DNA from: Notolepis coatsorum
Taxonomy: Eukaryota > Chordata > Actinopteri > Aulopiformes > Paralepididae
Direction of reading: 5' to 3'
NCBI GenBank assembly: GCA_963971535.1
Contig: OZ020585.1
Span: 159,704,211 to 159,768,210, forward strand
DNA: 64,000 nucleotides
Shown piece by piece: positions 1 to 9,112 of the stretch. The notes under the pieces were generated by a model. It saw only the letters and a list, made by a program, of their open reading frames with translations, was not told the origin of the DNA and ran no database searches. Position 1 is the first letter of the stretch. Each line of letters begins with the position of its first letter. Made by a program: the position numbers and the translations under genes.

Positions 1-301
1 TAACAGAGAGGTTCTCATCCTAGAAGTTGGCTGCACGTTTGACTACAGTCTAGAGGAAGCCTTCACAGCCAAAATGTTAAAATATCAACTGTTAGACCAT
101 ACCATATCACAACTCGGCTACAACTGTACATTTTGAGTCTTCATATTTGGAAGCCTGGGTCATGTCCATAAATTGGGTGTTAGAGGCCTTCAGATCGCCG
201 GTCTTCCGAAGAGAAGAGCCAAACAATTAGCAAGATATTGCTCAGTGTCAGCAATTATTGGCAGCCGGGCAATTTGGAGAAGACGCTGCTATGAGCTGTA
301 A
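1..301 (+). mobile_element. 3' end of a REL-type LINE (R4/Dong-Rex6-like), pseudogene
   Basis: Frame 2 reads as the carboxyl end of a non-LTR retrotransposon protein: a segment beginning EVGCTFDYSLEEAF, then a GSLGHVHKLGVRGLQ stretch, a KRRAKQLARYCSVSA stretch and a terminal IWRRRCYEL, ending at TAA 299-301. From memory this pattern belongs to fish LINEs that carry a carboxy-terminal restriction-like endonuclease instead of an APE endonuclease. A TGA at 134-136 interrupts the frame, so it is dead. The stop runs straight into a short (TAA)n tract. Dong and relatives of the R4 clade are known to use TAA repeats, which is why I favour that clade over R2 or NeSL; the clade call is inference. The 5' part lies outside the window. 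Confidence 0.55.
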
Positions 302-565
302 TAATAATAATAATTTAAGACCTGCTCAGAGGTCATCAATCGGCACGCATGCGATTCGTCTCTGCGATTAAACCCATCCCATTGTCCTTCCCCCCCAAGG
401 ACAGCCGGGAGCAGACAGGCGTCAACGTGAGCCGCGCCAGGGGACCAATCCAAGTGCTCCTGTCCGTCTTCGTCAAGGACGCCACAGCGTTAGCGATCTT
501 GTTGTTGTGCATGTTTTTCCATTGGGTTTATCTTATCGGGGGGGAAACCCTTGCGAGCACGGGGA
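302..565. other. Unrecognised stretch after the TAA tail
   Basis: A short (TAA)n tract (about 299-315) is followed by about 250 bp of moderately GC-rich sequence that I do not recognise. A 74-codon open frame at 349-573 has no familiar motif and runs into LINE sequence, so it is not called as a gene. Confidence 0.4.
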
Positions 566-951
566 GAACATGAAAACGTCTCACTTAGTGCCCTCTCTAA
601 ATTGGTTGGCGCGGCTAAACCCTCAACCTCAAGTCTGTTTGACCCTCTTCCAGCAACTCTCATCAAAAAACTCTTCCCAACTCTAGGCCCTGACCTACTC
701 AATATCTTCAACACCTCCTTGTCTACTGGCGTGGTGCCTCTGGCCTTTAAATCAGCCGTCATTAAACCACTACTTAAAAAACCGAACCTCGACCCTCTAA
801 TCTTGAAAAATTACAGACCCATCTCCAATCTTCCGTTCCTATCCAAAGTGTTAGAACGGATCGTCGCAACGCAACTTACTGACCATTTATCAAACAATAA
901 TCTTAATGAATCTTTTCAATCTGGCTTTAGAGCCTTACACTCCACCGAAAC
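566..951 (+). pseudogene. LINE reverse transcriptase, amino-terminal part
   Basis: The frame beginning near 566 shows LINE RT motifs: a linker resembling SKLVGAAKPSTSSLFDPLP, then AVIKPLLKKPNLDP, NYRPISNLPFLSKVLERIVA and FQSGFRALHSTET. These are the fingers region and motif 1/2 of L2/CR1-group RTs. The frame is clean up to the gypsy insertion, where the reading continues for some 30 codons into LTR sequence and then stops. No endonuclease-coding sequence is visible upstream, so the copy is 5'-truncated or broken there. Confidence 0.8.
946..951. repeat. Target-site duplication of the gypsy element, left copy
   Basis: CGAAAC at 946-951 is repeated at 7133-7138 on the other side of the element. 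One base could belong to the LTR instead, so the true duplication may be 5 bp, the usual Ty3/gypsy size. It fixes the insertion point inside the LINE RT codons. Confidence 0.85.
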
Positions 952-1113
952 TGTTACGTTCTGGACACCGACCTCGGTCGGTGACCACCCACATTCCTGG
1001 CATATGTCACTGGGCTTGTCACCTGTCATTTCCCTGTCAATTAGTGCTGTCACTTAGGGGTGGTTCCTGATTGGCTGTCACGGGGGTGTGTGTGGAATGT
1101 TGGTATTTGGTGT

Positions 1114-1157
1114 CTATGTAACATACCTCTCTTCTGCTTGTCCATTGTCAGGTCTTC
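1114..1157 (+). promoter_or_regulatory. LTR promoter and RNA 5' end used for self-priming
   Basis: A TATA-like stretch (CTATGTAACATA, 1114-1125) lies about 25-30 bp before GTCAGGTCTTC (1147-1157). That 11-mer is exactly complementary to the 11 bases just after the LTR. In Tf1 and sushi elements the first 11 nt of the RNA fold back to prime reverse transcription, so 1147 is the predicted transcription start. The promoter call follows from this; no expression data exist here. Confidence 0.65.
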
Positions 1158-1283
1158 ACTAATTGCGTTCGGGGATAACGCGGACGGTTCTACTCTGGAC
1201 CTCCAATAAGCTCCCATTTACCTTATTTTCCACTTGTGCTATTAGCACTTGTTCTCTCTTAGAATTTACTCTGTGTTCTTACT

Positions 1284-1289
1284 ATTAAA
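1284..1289 (+). promoter_or_regulatory. LTR polyadenylation signal
   Basis: ATTAAA, a common variant polyadenylation hexamer, lies 137 bp after the predicted RNA start. The functional copy is the equivalent site in the 3' LTR at 7046-7051. Confidence 0.55.
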
Positions 1290-1370
1290 GTCGAACCTGT
1301 TCAAGAGTAAACACTCTCTGTCTCTGTGATTGCCTTCACCCATTGGAATTAACCTACCTGCATTCTGACA

Positions 1371-1381
1371 GAAGACCTGAC
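1371..1381 (+). promoter_or_regulatory. Self-priming primer binding site
   Basis: GAAGACCTGAC begins at the first base after the 5' LTR and is the perfect reverse complement of 1147-1157 inside the LTR. I see no match that I can recall to a common tRNA 3' end. The pairing length equals that described for Tf1. Confidence 0.75.
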
Positions 1382-2128
1382 CATCAGAATTCCATGGAGG
1401 CCATCATGGAGATGCTCCGGACGCAGGGAGCAGCCCAGACACGGATGGAGGAACATCAGCAGCTGGTCAGCGCCGAGTTAATCCGACTCAATGGGGTCGT
1501 CGGATCATCCCAAGCGGTGGCGCAGTCGGCGTTGGCCACAGCCCGACAAGCCCAAGAAGGAGTGGCTGGTGTTCAGTCGGCGGCGGGAGAAGCAGCGCTC
1601 CACGCAGAGGAGAGTCGGGGGGTGTTCGGGGTCCAGGAGCGGTCCCACGAACCACATCTGCAGGCGCCCGCTCGCTATGACGGATCACCGGATGGTTGTC
1701 GGGAATTCATCACCCAGTGTCTACTCGTTTTCCGGCTGCAACCACGATCATTTCCATCGGAGACAGCGCAGGTAGCGTATATTATCACACTGCTCACCGG
1801 TCAAGCTCTCTCCTGGGCTACGGCGGAATTAGAGGCAGGGGCGATAATCTGCGACAGTCTGGACGCCTTTACCCGGGAATTGAGAAGAGTATTCGATACT
1901 TCCCGGGTACTCTCGATCTTCGAGGCTGGTGGTCGTCTTCTCGACTGCCGGCAGGGCCTCCGCACGGTCGCAGCTTATGCTATCAATTTTCGGATCTTGG
2001 CTCGGGAGACAGCTTGGGCGGAGAACGTCTGCGTGGTTCTGTTCGTCAGGGGACTCTCAGCGCGGATGCAAGATGCGCTCTCCGCGCGTGAGATCCCCGA
2101 GCAGCTGGAAGTGCTGATCAACACCACC

Positions 2129-2136
2129 ATCAAGAT
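2129..2136. repeat. 8-bp target-site duplication of hAT, left copy
   Basis: ATCAAGAT at 2129-2136 is repeated exactly at 3062-3069. Eight base pairs is the size produced by hAT transposases. Removing the insert and one copy restores the gag frame. Confidence 0.92.
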
Positions 2137-3061
2137 CAGACCTGGGCATTGTACGGCCCGCGGGATGATGCTGACCGGCCCGCGAAAGATTACATGATAA
2201 TAAAAAAAAATAAAAAAAAATATTTTTTTTTAATATTTTTTTTTAATATTTTTTTTTTTTTTTACTTTTTTTTTTCATGTCAACGTTCACACGCACAGTA
2301 TACGCTTAGGAGACATGCTCAGACGATGTTGGTTCTCTTTGGATCCACCTACATATGTGAACAGACATTCTCAGTCATGACATTTACCAAGTCCAGGTAC
2401 AGATCCTCTCTCACTGATGAACATCTGGCAGCTGTGCTTCGCATCTCCACCTCAGACATGCAACCTGACTTTGATGGACTTGTTAAAGCTCAACAGAGAC
2501 TGGATTTCTCACACTGAATGAAAAAAAAAGAACTGAAGAACACTAATGTGGAAATATAACAAGTGAAATGGGACACTTGATCTTTTTTTTTCTTTTTTTT
2601 TGCACAGTTCTGAAAACATTAAATGTTTAATATAGGCATGTAAAGTAAAAAAGGCTACAAAACTGGGACACTTTTCTTTACACAGTTCAGTGACATGTCT
2701 TGTTTATTTTTGCTATAAGATGATGTGATGTCTTTAGAAAGCTAAGAAAATCCTTGTTTCAATAGTATATGAAAATCAAAATGCCCTTTGTTATTAATGT
2801 TTCACATTTTGTTTATCATTTTGGAAATAAATTATATTTGAATAAATTATATTTTTGAAAGCTAACCGCACCTTTTAATTGCCAAATAATAACATACACT
2901 CTTACCAGGGGTCAAAAGTTTCAAAACAATGCCATTTACTGCTTTTTATATAGAAATAAAATGTATATTATGCATAATTGAGTTTGGAATTTTGGCCCGG
3001 CCCCCCAACATATTTTCAGTTGCTCATTCGGCCCCCCGGGAAAAATAATTGCCCACCCCTG
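2137..3061 (+). mobile_element. Internally deleted hAT (Charlie-group) DNA transposon
   Basis: The element starts CAGACCTGGGCATT and ends AATTGCCCACCCCTG, imperfect terminal inverted repeats of the CAGxxxTGGGCA type, and is flanked by an 8-bp duplication. Of the transposase only the carboxyl end remains. An AT homopolymer-rich stretch (2200-2275) probably marks the internal deletion joint. At 925 bp it is non-autonomous. It is the youngest layer of the nest, because it lies inside a gypsy copy that itself has nearly identical LTRs. Confidence 0.88.
2320..2517 (+). pseudogene. hAT transposase carboxyl end (dimerisation domain)
   Basis: About 65 codons ending at TGA 2515-2517 read as a hAT carboxy-terminal dimerisation segment: a LFGSTYICEQTFSVM motif, then KSRYRSSLTDEHLAAVLR. 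From memory this resembles the transposase-derived regions of GTF2IRD2- and ZBED-type genes, which come from Charlie-like hAT elements. The BED finger and the catalytic residues are absent. Confidence 0.8.
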
Positions 3062-3124
3062 ATCAAGATGGACAATCGGCACCGGGAGAGGGAGAAGGAG
3101 CATGTCAACAACACCCAGCCCCAG

Positions 3125-3856
3125 GTATGTTTTCCTTCTTCTCCTGGTGTTGATAATTCCATGCATTACACGAGTGGGCCACTGGGTGATGAATCCATGC
3201 AGCTTGGAGCGCTGTCGCTCTCGGACGACGAGAGGCAGCGCTTCATCAAAGAGCGACGCTGCTTCCGGTGCGGCCGCACCGGTCACCGCTTCGGCAGCTG
3301 TCGGGTCCAGGCTGTATCGGCTTGGCGCCAATCGGGGATGGAAGGTGCGCCGTCGGGCTTCGAAAAGGCGCCAGCAGGTGGGCTCATTCCTGCCAAAACC
3401 ACGGATTCTCGTACATTTTTTGAGGTGGCGATCAACTGTGGGGGTGACATTAGGGGAACTAAGGCTCTCATTGACTCAGGGGCGGCGGGCAATTTTATTC
3501 ACGTGGGATTGGTGAAGGAGTGGGGAACCCCAGTGGAGGATTTAGGGGTTCCCTTACCAGTTTATGCCCTGGACGGTCGGCCTCTGGGCAGTGGGAGCAT
3601 CACCCAGCGCACAGTTCCCTTACACATCCGGGTGGAGGGTGGGGAGTGGGAATGGGTTACATTTTTTGTCATCTTTTCCCCCTATTCTGTCATGGTGTTG
3701 GGTCATCCCTGGTTGTCGTCATGTGTTCGTGTCATTAATTGGAGCACGGGCGAACTCTCAACGGCGGCCGACGTCAAGTCGATCGTCAGCGGGAGTTTGC
3801 CCAAACCCTTGTCTCCCCCCCCCCTCTTCTCTTTTGTCTCCTCCCTCTTTCTCCAG
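3125..3856 (+). other. Candidate intron in gypsy gag-pro
   Basis: CAG|GTATGT at 3122-3130 matches the vertebrate 5' splice consensus. A long pyrimidine tract (about 3807-3854) followed by CAG|G (3854-3857) matches a strong 3' splice site. An ATG at 3858 in the RT frame, with A at -3 and G at +4, directly follows. A spliced RNA could therefore deliver RT-integrase from its own start. This is a sequence-level candidate only. Confidence 0.3.
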
Positions 3857-3857
3857 G

Positions 3858-5425
3858 ATGGTGGGGAGCGTGGCAGATTCTGATCTACCCTCTAATCCCG
3901 ATTTAATAGGGGTGCCTGAGATCTATTGGGACCTGGCGGACGTTTTTAGCAAGACGCGTGCTAAAGCACTTCCGCCTCATAGATCATACGACTGTCCCAT
4001 TAATCTTCTACCCGGTACCTCCCCGCCTCGCGGGCGAATGTTCTCTCTCTCACGCCCCGAAACCTTGGCCATGAACACCTACATAGAGGAGGCATTGCTT
4101 GCGGGGCACATACGCCCTTCCACTTCCCCTGCCGGCGCTGGCTTCTTCTTTGTTGATAAAAAGGATGGGGATCAGCGCCCATGCATTGATTATAGGGGAT
4201 TGAATGACGTTTCCATCAAGAACCGATATCCTTTACCCCTCATGGACACGGCCTTTGAGTGCTTACAGGGGGCACAGGTCTTTTCTAAACTTGACTTACG
4301 TAATGCATACAACCTGGTCAGGATTAGAGAGGGAGACGAGTGGAAGACTGCATTTAACACACCCAATGGGCACTATGAGTATTTGGTCATGCCCTTTGGT
4401 TTGGCTAATGCTCCGGCAGTCTTCCAAGCCCTGGTTAACGACGTGCTGCGAGACTTGATTGGGGTGTCGGTGTTTGTCTACTTAGATGATATCCTGATTT
4501 TTTCTCGCGATATGGTGCAACACCAAATGCACGTTCGGGAGGTGCTAGACCGTCTCCTCAAGCATCAACTATTCGTTAAGGCTGAGAAGTGTGTGTTTCA
4601 CACGGACACCGTGTCCTTCCTGGGCTTTGTGTTGACGAAGGGCGATCTGCGCATGGATCCAGCCAAGGTGAGTGCAGTTTTGGACTGGCCACGGCCTTCG
4701 TCGCTCAAGGGGTTACAACGGTTTTTGGGCTTTGCAAATTTTTACAGGCGCTTTATTCGCAATTTTAGCGCCTTAGCCAATCCCTTAACAGCTCTCACTA
4801 AGGCCTCTCTCCCTGGCTTTGAATGGTCGCCTAGGGCTGAGTCGGCCTTCTGCGATCTTAAACGTCGTTTTACATCCGCTCCTGTATTGATCCGCCATGA
4901 CGCGGAGGTTCCGTTCATTGTGGAGGTGGATGCCTCTGACGTCGCGGTGGGGGGGGTGCTCTCTCAGAGATGCTTAAAGGATGGGAAAGTGCACCCGTGT
5001 GCTTTTTTTTCTCGCCGTCTGTCACCAGCCGAGCGTAATTACGACGTGGGTAATCGGGAGTTATTGGCGATCAAATTGGCACTGGAGGAGTGGAGACATT
5101 GGTTAGAGGGGGCGGCACATCCTTTCATTATTTGGACTGATCATAAGAACTTGGCTTACATCCAAGGGGCTAAACGCCTTAACGCTCGCCAGGCCAGGTG
5201 GACGTTGTTCTTCACACGATTTCGATATACCATCTCCTATAGACCCGGCTCCAAGAATATCAAACCTGACGCGTTGTCGCGCCAGTTTGATCTTCCTGGT
5301 CGGGAGGAGCAGCCCCATCCCATTATTCCACCGGCCTTGATTTTGGCACCCGTGTCTTGGGGCATAGAGAAGGTGGTAAGGTCGGCGCTAACGCGGGAGC
5401 CCGATCCTGGTGGGGGTCCTCCGGG
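3858..5425 (+). pseudogene. pol: Gypsy pol: reverse transcriptase and RNase H
   Basis: The RT frame is open from 3564, but sequence typical of the family begins near 3858, where an ATG lies. The order is: a pro-RT linker ([14 protein letters not shown]), RT fingers (DLLPGT-type region, [22 protein letters not shown]), palm ([29 protein letters not shown]), and the catalytic YLDD at 4479-4490. These are followed by the thumb, then an RNase H domain starting with the catalytic Asp of EVDAS (about 4926-4934), and a [10 protein letters not shown] motif. No stop occurs in this part. Near 5410-5425 the matching sequence moves to another frame, so RNase H and integrase are separated by a one-base indel. 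Confidence 0.88.
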
Positions 5426-6682
5426 ACGTCGTATGTTCCCAAGGTGGCGCGCTCACGCTTGCTACAGTGGGCACATGCGTCATCCCTCACCAGCCACCCA
5501 GGGGCAACCAGGACCCTGGAATTTATCCGTAGGAGGTTCTGGTGGCCGACAGTGGAGGGGGATACGCGTTCCTTTGTGGCGGCCTGTCCGGTGTGCGCAT
5601 GTAGTAAGACCTCTCGACGGGCACCGGCGGGTCTCCTCCGACCACTTCCTATTCCTAAACGACCCTGGTCACACATATCGCTGGACTTTATTTCTGGTCT
5701 TCCCCTTTCGGACGGATTCACCACCATCTTGGTGGTGGTGGATCGGTTCTCTAAGGCGGCTCACTTTGTCCCTCTCCCCAAGCTTCCTTCGGCCCGGGAG
5801 ACTGCTGATTTAATTATACAGCATGTCTTTCGGGTCCACGGGCTGCCAGTAGATATCGTGTCGGACCGGGGTCCTCAGTTCGCCTCCAGGTTCTGGAAGG
5901 CGTTTGCCGCCGGCCTCGGCGCCTCTGTCAGTCTGTCGTCTGGGTTCCATCCACAGTCGAACGGGCAGACGGAGAGGGTCAACCAGGATTTGGAGGGGGT
6001 CTTGAGATGTTACGTTGCCGGTAGTCCGGCAACGTGGAGTAGGAGGTTGGCTTGGGCTGAGTACGCGCATAATACCCTTCTCTCCTCTTCTACCGGTATG
6101 TCTCCCTTTCAGTGCCAGTATGGTTTGCCCTCGGCCCAGGCACATGTGGCTCGCTGTCGCAGGACGTGGAAACAGGTTCGGAAGGCGCTACAGAAGGTTT
6201 CGGTTAGTACCCAACGGCAGGCTAACCGTAAGCGTCGTCCGGCTCCAGTTTACCGTCCAGGGCAGCGGGTTTGGCTTTCCACCCGGGATCTCCCTCTCCG
6301 GGTGGAATCCAAGAAGCTGGCTCCTCGCTTTATAGGACCATTTAAAGTGATTCATCGGGTTAATCCAGTGGCTTACAAGCTACGACTTCCGAGCTCTATG
6401 AGGGTTCATCCGACGTTTCATGTGTCCCTGTTGAAGCCATTCCTCTCATCGCCCTTGGCCCCGCCACTGCCTGTGGTTCCTCTGCCCCGGTTTATTGGCG
6501 GTCAACCCATTTACACGGTGTGGAGGATACTGGGTTGTAGGCGGAGGGGTAGGGGGTTTCAGTTCTTGGTGGATTGGGAGGGGTACGGGATAGAAGAGCG
6601 TTCTTGGGTGCCTCAAAGGGATATTTTAGATCCCAGCCTGATCGTTGATTTCCGGCGGCTGAATCCCGAGGCTCCTAGGTGA
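5423..6682 (+). pseudogene. pol: Gypsy integrase with chromodomain
   Basis: The frame runs to TGA 6680-6682. It shows the HHCC zinc-binding region (WAH...HPG..., then CPVCACSK), the catalytic core with [27 protein letters not shown] and [15 protein letters not shown] (the D, D and E positions present), a GPF-type carboxyl segment ([13 protein letters not shown]), and a chromodomain with [17 protein letters not shown] near 6560-6612. Chromodomains of this group direct integration by binding histone marks. Compared with what I recall of relatives, about 15 residues are missing after the YGLP stretch near 6130, a possible deletion. The domain itself has no internal stop, but it is out of frame with RT. 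Confidence 0.88.
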
Positions 6683-6701
6683 ACGTCTGGTGCCGTTCGT
6701 C

Positions 6702-6710
6702 GGGGGAGGG
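6702..6710 (+). promoter_or_regulatory. Polypurine tract of the gypsy element
   Basis: GGGGGAGGG lies three bases before the TG of the 3' LTR. In LTR elements this tract resists RNase H and primes plus-strand DNA. Confidence 0.75.
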
Positions 6711-6713
6711 TAC

Positions 6714-7132
6714 TGTTACGTTCTGGACACCGACCTCGGTCGGTGACCACCCACATTCCTGACATATGTCACTGGGCTTGTCACCTGTCATTTCCCTGTC
6801 AATTAGTGCTGTCACTTAGGGGTGGTTCCTGATTGGCTGTCACGGGGGTGTGTGTGGAATGTTGGTATTTGGTGTCTATGTAACATACCTCTCTTCTGCT
6901 TGTCCATTGTCAGGTCTTCACTAATTGCGTTCGGGGATAACGCGGACGGTTCTACTCTGGACCTCCAATAAGCTCCCATTTACCTTATTTTCCACTTGTG
7001 CTATTAGCACTTGTTCTCTCTTAGAATTTACTCTGTGTTCTTACTATTAAAGTCGAACCTGTTCAAGAGTAAACACTCTCTGTCTCTGTGATTGCCTTCA
7101 CCCATTGGAATTCACCTACCTGCATTCTGACA
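6714..7132 (+). repeat. 3' LTR of the gypsy element
   Basis: 419 bp, the same as the 5' LTR apart from two substitutions (CCTGACATATG for CCTGGCATATG, and GGAATTCACC for GGAATTAACC). The equivalent RNA start is at 6909 and the ATTAAA signal at 7046-7051. Confidence 0.95.
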
Positions 7133-7321
7133 CGAAACGGCGGTTACCAAAGTCACAAATGACTTACTGCTCTCTCTTGACTCAAACCTCACTTCTGTGC
7201 TCTTATTGCTTGATCTCAGTGCAGCCTTTGACACTATCGATCACTCAATTCTTCTAGGTCGGCTTGAGAATCATGTTGGCATCCGGGGTCTTGCACTAGC
7301 TTGGTTTAAATCCTGTTTAAG
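7133..7321 (+). pseudogene. LINE reverse transcriptase, middle part
   Basis: Continues the LINE RT cut at 951: the frame resumes with [13 protein letters not shown], then the catalytic motif A region ([16 protein letters not shown]), and ends with [10 protein letters not shown], where the Penelope-like element begins. This joins the earlier piece once the gypsy element and one target copy are removed. Confidence 0.82.
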
Positions 7322-9110
7322 TTAGGTTGCCGTTTGTAGAAGTATTTGGGTGGTTCCTGGAACACACCTCCGATCTTAGGATCTGACTTTAAAATGTACC
7401 AGTATTTGGTCACAATATCACGCATATCTCTAGAAATAGGGCTGAAGGTGGACACCAATGCTACTGAGTTGCTTTTTACTTTGTCTTTATGTGTAAAAAG
7501 GGATTGTCTGTTTATCTGTTTCGTTTTATTAAGAGAATTCTCAATAAGGGCCTCACTATATCCTCTAGATCTAAAGTTCTGACAAAGCTCCTTGGCTTGT
7601 GTATCAAAAATGTCATCTCTATTACAGATACGTTTATATCTCAAAATCTGACTAAATGGAAGGCTCCTCTTGAGCTCTGGCGGGTGATAACTGCTATAAT
7701 GGAGAAACGAATTTCGATCAGTCTCTTTTTTGAAAACTTCGGTATGGACAATATTGTCTCTCTTTTTCACCAATACATAGAGGAATGCTATGGAATGTGA
7801 ATCATAATTCATAGTAAACTTAATAGTCTCTCTCTGAGAGTTGAGAAACAAGTGGAACTCTTCCAGAGCCTCTTTAGTGCCTGAACATACAAAAAATAAA
7901 TCATCAATATACCTCCAATAGGCTTTAATGTGTCCAACATATGGATTATTATTGAAAATACATTCAGACTCAAACTTCGACATAAAACAGTTGGCCATAT
8001 TAACCGCTACCGGGCTGCCCATAGCTAGGCCTCTTTTCTGTTAATAATATTGATCCTGAAAACGAAAATAATTCTTATTAAGGACTTCCTGAGTCAATGA
8101 TATTAATGCCTCAGTAGAGGGATGTAGCTCTATTCTCTGATCCAAATAATATCTACATGCACTTAACCCATCAATATGTGGGATGCTAGGATATAAACTA
8201 GAAACATCCATAGTACACAAAATATCAATAGCTTCTATACTGCACTCATACAGCTTACTTAGAAAGTTGGTAGTGTCCTTTAAATAACCAGGTTGTGCTG
8301 CAGCCAATTGTTTAAGGTGTGAGTCAACACATTTTGAGATAGGTTCTGTAAGTGACCCGATACCAGCCACAATAGGTCGACCTGGTGGGTTATGAAGATC
8401 CTTGTGAATTTTGGGCAAAGTGTAAATAATAGGTCTTACTGGGTTATCATTCACCATGAACTTAAATTCCTTCTCAGAAATCTCACCCTCCTTAAGAAGG
8501 CGCTTTATAACCTCTTTGATCTCAAAAGAGAACCGAACAGTTGGATCTGTGCTTAAAGGAATATACACATCTGTGTCTGCTAATTGCCTATTTATTTCAG
8601 CAACATAGGAACTCTTATTCTGTACCACTAAGGCCGAGCCTTTATCGGCCTTCCTGTACACCAGATTATCTAACTGCATCAATTCCTTAATTTAAGGCTA
8701 AGTGCTAGTCTCTCTGACTCAAGCAGATTAGGGAATAATCTAGTTTCATTACTTTTCCCACATAGAAGCATAACTTCATCCTCCACTAGTCTACAAAATG
8801 TGTCAACTGATGCATGATTAATCTGTGGAGTGAACGTGCTACGAGGCTTGAACAGTGTTTTAAATGGTCTATCAGCCGTGTCCAATGAACTGACTTCTGG
8901 CAGCACTGTGCTTCCAGGAGTAGAATAAACAATATTTTTGTCGACATCTGTAGAATAAAAAGCTTTAAGCTTAATGTTCCTAAAAAACTTAAACAATTCA
9001 ACCAATTTGTAGTGAAACCGTCCACCTTACGAGATGGTACAAAAGAAAGTCCTTTTGACAGTAGTTTACATACTATACCTATTAAGCCAAATGATTCCTC
9101 CCAACTACAA
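7322..9110 (-). mobile_element. Penelope-like element, truncated, no GIY-YIG
   Basis: A reverse-oriented retroelement of about 1.8 kb inside the LINE. It shows the features of Penelope-like elements: an upstream LLSKGLSFVPSRKVDGF-type segment, KADKGSALVV, LPKIHK, GRPIVAGIGSLTEPISK, MDVSSLYPSIPH, MGSPVAVNMANCFM and WRYIDDLFFV. The reading stops at the LINE boundary just after a YKRQPN stretch, where family members continue into a GIY-YIG endonuclease. The endonuclease is therefore missing. I see no clear target duplication or terminal repeat. The upper boundary is approximate. Confidence 0.75.
7322..9110 (-). pseudogene. Penelope-like reverse transcriptase
   Basis: The RT is broken by one in-frame TAA at 8041-8043, between FQDQYY and QKRGLAMGSP, and by a frameshift near 8680-8690 just before the KADKG motif. 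Catalytic residues are visible: the first Asp in DVSSLYPSIPH and the YIDD box. Penelope-like RTs are related to telomerase RT and prime at DNA ends or nicks. The conserved core is nearly complete from the amino-terminal FFRNIKLKAF segment to the end of the thumb. Confidence 0.75.
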
Positions 9111-9112
9111 AA

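Larger units (their letters stand above)
952..1370 (+). repeat. 5' LTR of the gypsy element
   Basis: A 419-bp repeat beginning TGTTACG and ending CTGACA, with the TG...CA ends typical of LTRs. It contains a TATA-like segment (1114-1125), the inferred RNA start (1147) and an ATTAAA polyadenylation signal (1284-1289), giving a U3-R-U5 layout of roughly 195, 150-170 and 55-75 bp. Confidence 0.95.
1394..3883 (+). pseudogene. gag: Gypsy gag-protease, split by hAT
   Basis: The start is the ATG at 1394, 13 bases after the PBS. Codons 1-248 (to 2136) form a capsid-type Gag with a coiled-coil-like amino end rich in Gln and Ala. After the hAT element the frame resumes at 3070. It then carries a CCHC zinc knuckle (CX2CX4HX4C; CFRCGRTGHRFGSC, about 3261-3302), which binds genomic RNA, and a retropepsin-type aspartic protease with DSGA near 3475-3486 and a later LGHPWL. 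The frame ends at 3881-3883, soon after a run of nine C residues near 3815, where the reading moves to the RT frame. The hAT plus its duplicated target equals 933 bp, a multiple of three, but the insert contains stops. Confidence 0.85.
952..7132 (+). mobile_element. Ty3/gypsy chromovirus, Tf1/sushi-like, full length but defective
   Basis: A complete LTR retrotransposon: 5' LTR 952-1370, self-priming PBS 1371-1381, gag-protease, RT-RNase H, integrase with chromodomain, G-rich polypurine tract 6702-6710, and 3' LTR 6714-7132. The LTRs differ at two positions in 419 bp (near 999 and 1351), which indicates recent insertion. The coding region is damaged in three ways: a 925 bp hAT insertion in gag, a one-base frame change between protease and RT, and a frameshift between RNase H and integrase near 5410-5425. 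This copy is therefore probably not autonomous. The chromodomain and self-priming layout place it in the Tf1/sushi group; this is established for that group and inferred here from sequence. Confidence 0.92.

Noticed and set aside
349..573. 74-codon open frame as a gene
   Set aside because: No motif, and it runs out of frame into a LINE RT fragment.
952..7132. An endogenous retrovirus with env
   Set aside because: After integrase the frame ends in a chromodomain and the polypurine tract follows within 30 bp. There is no room for env.
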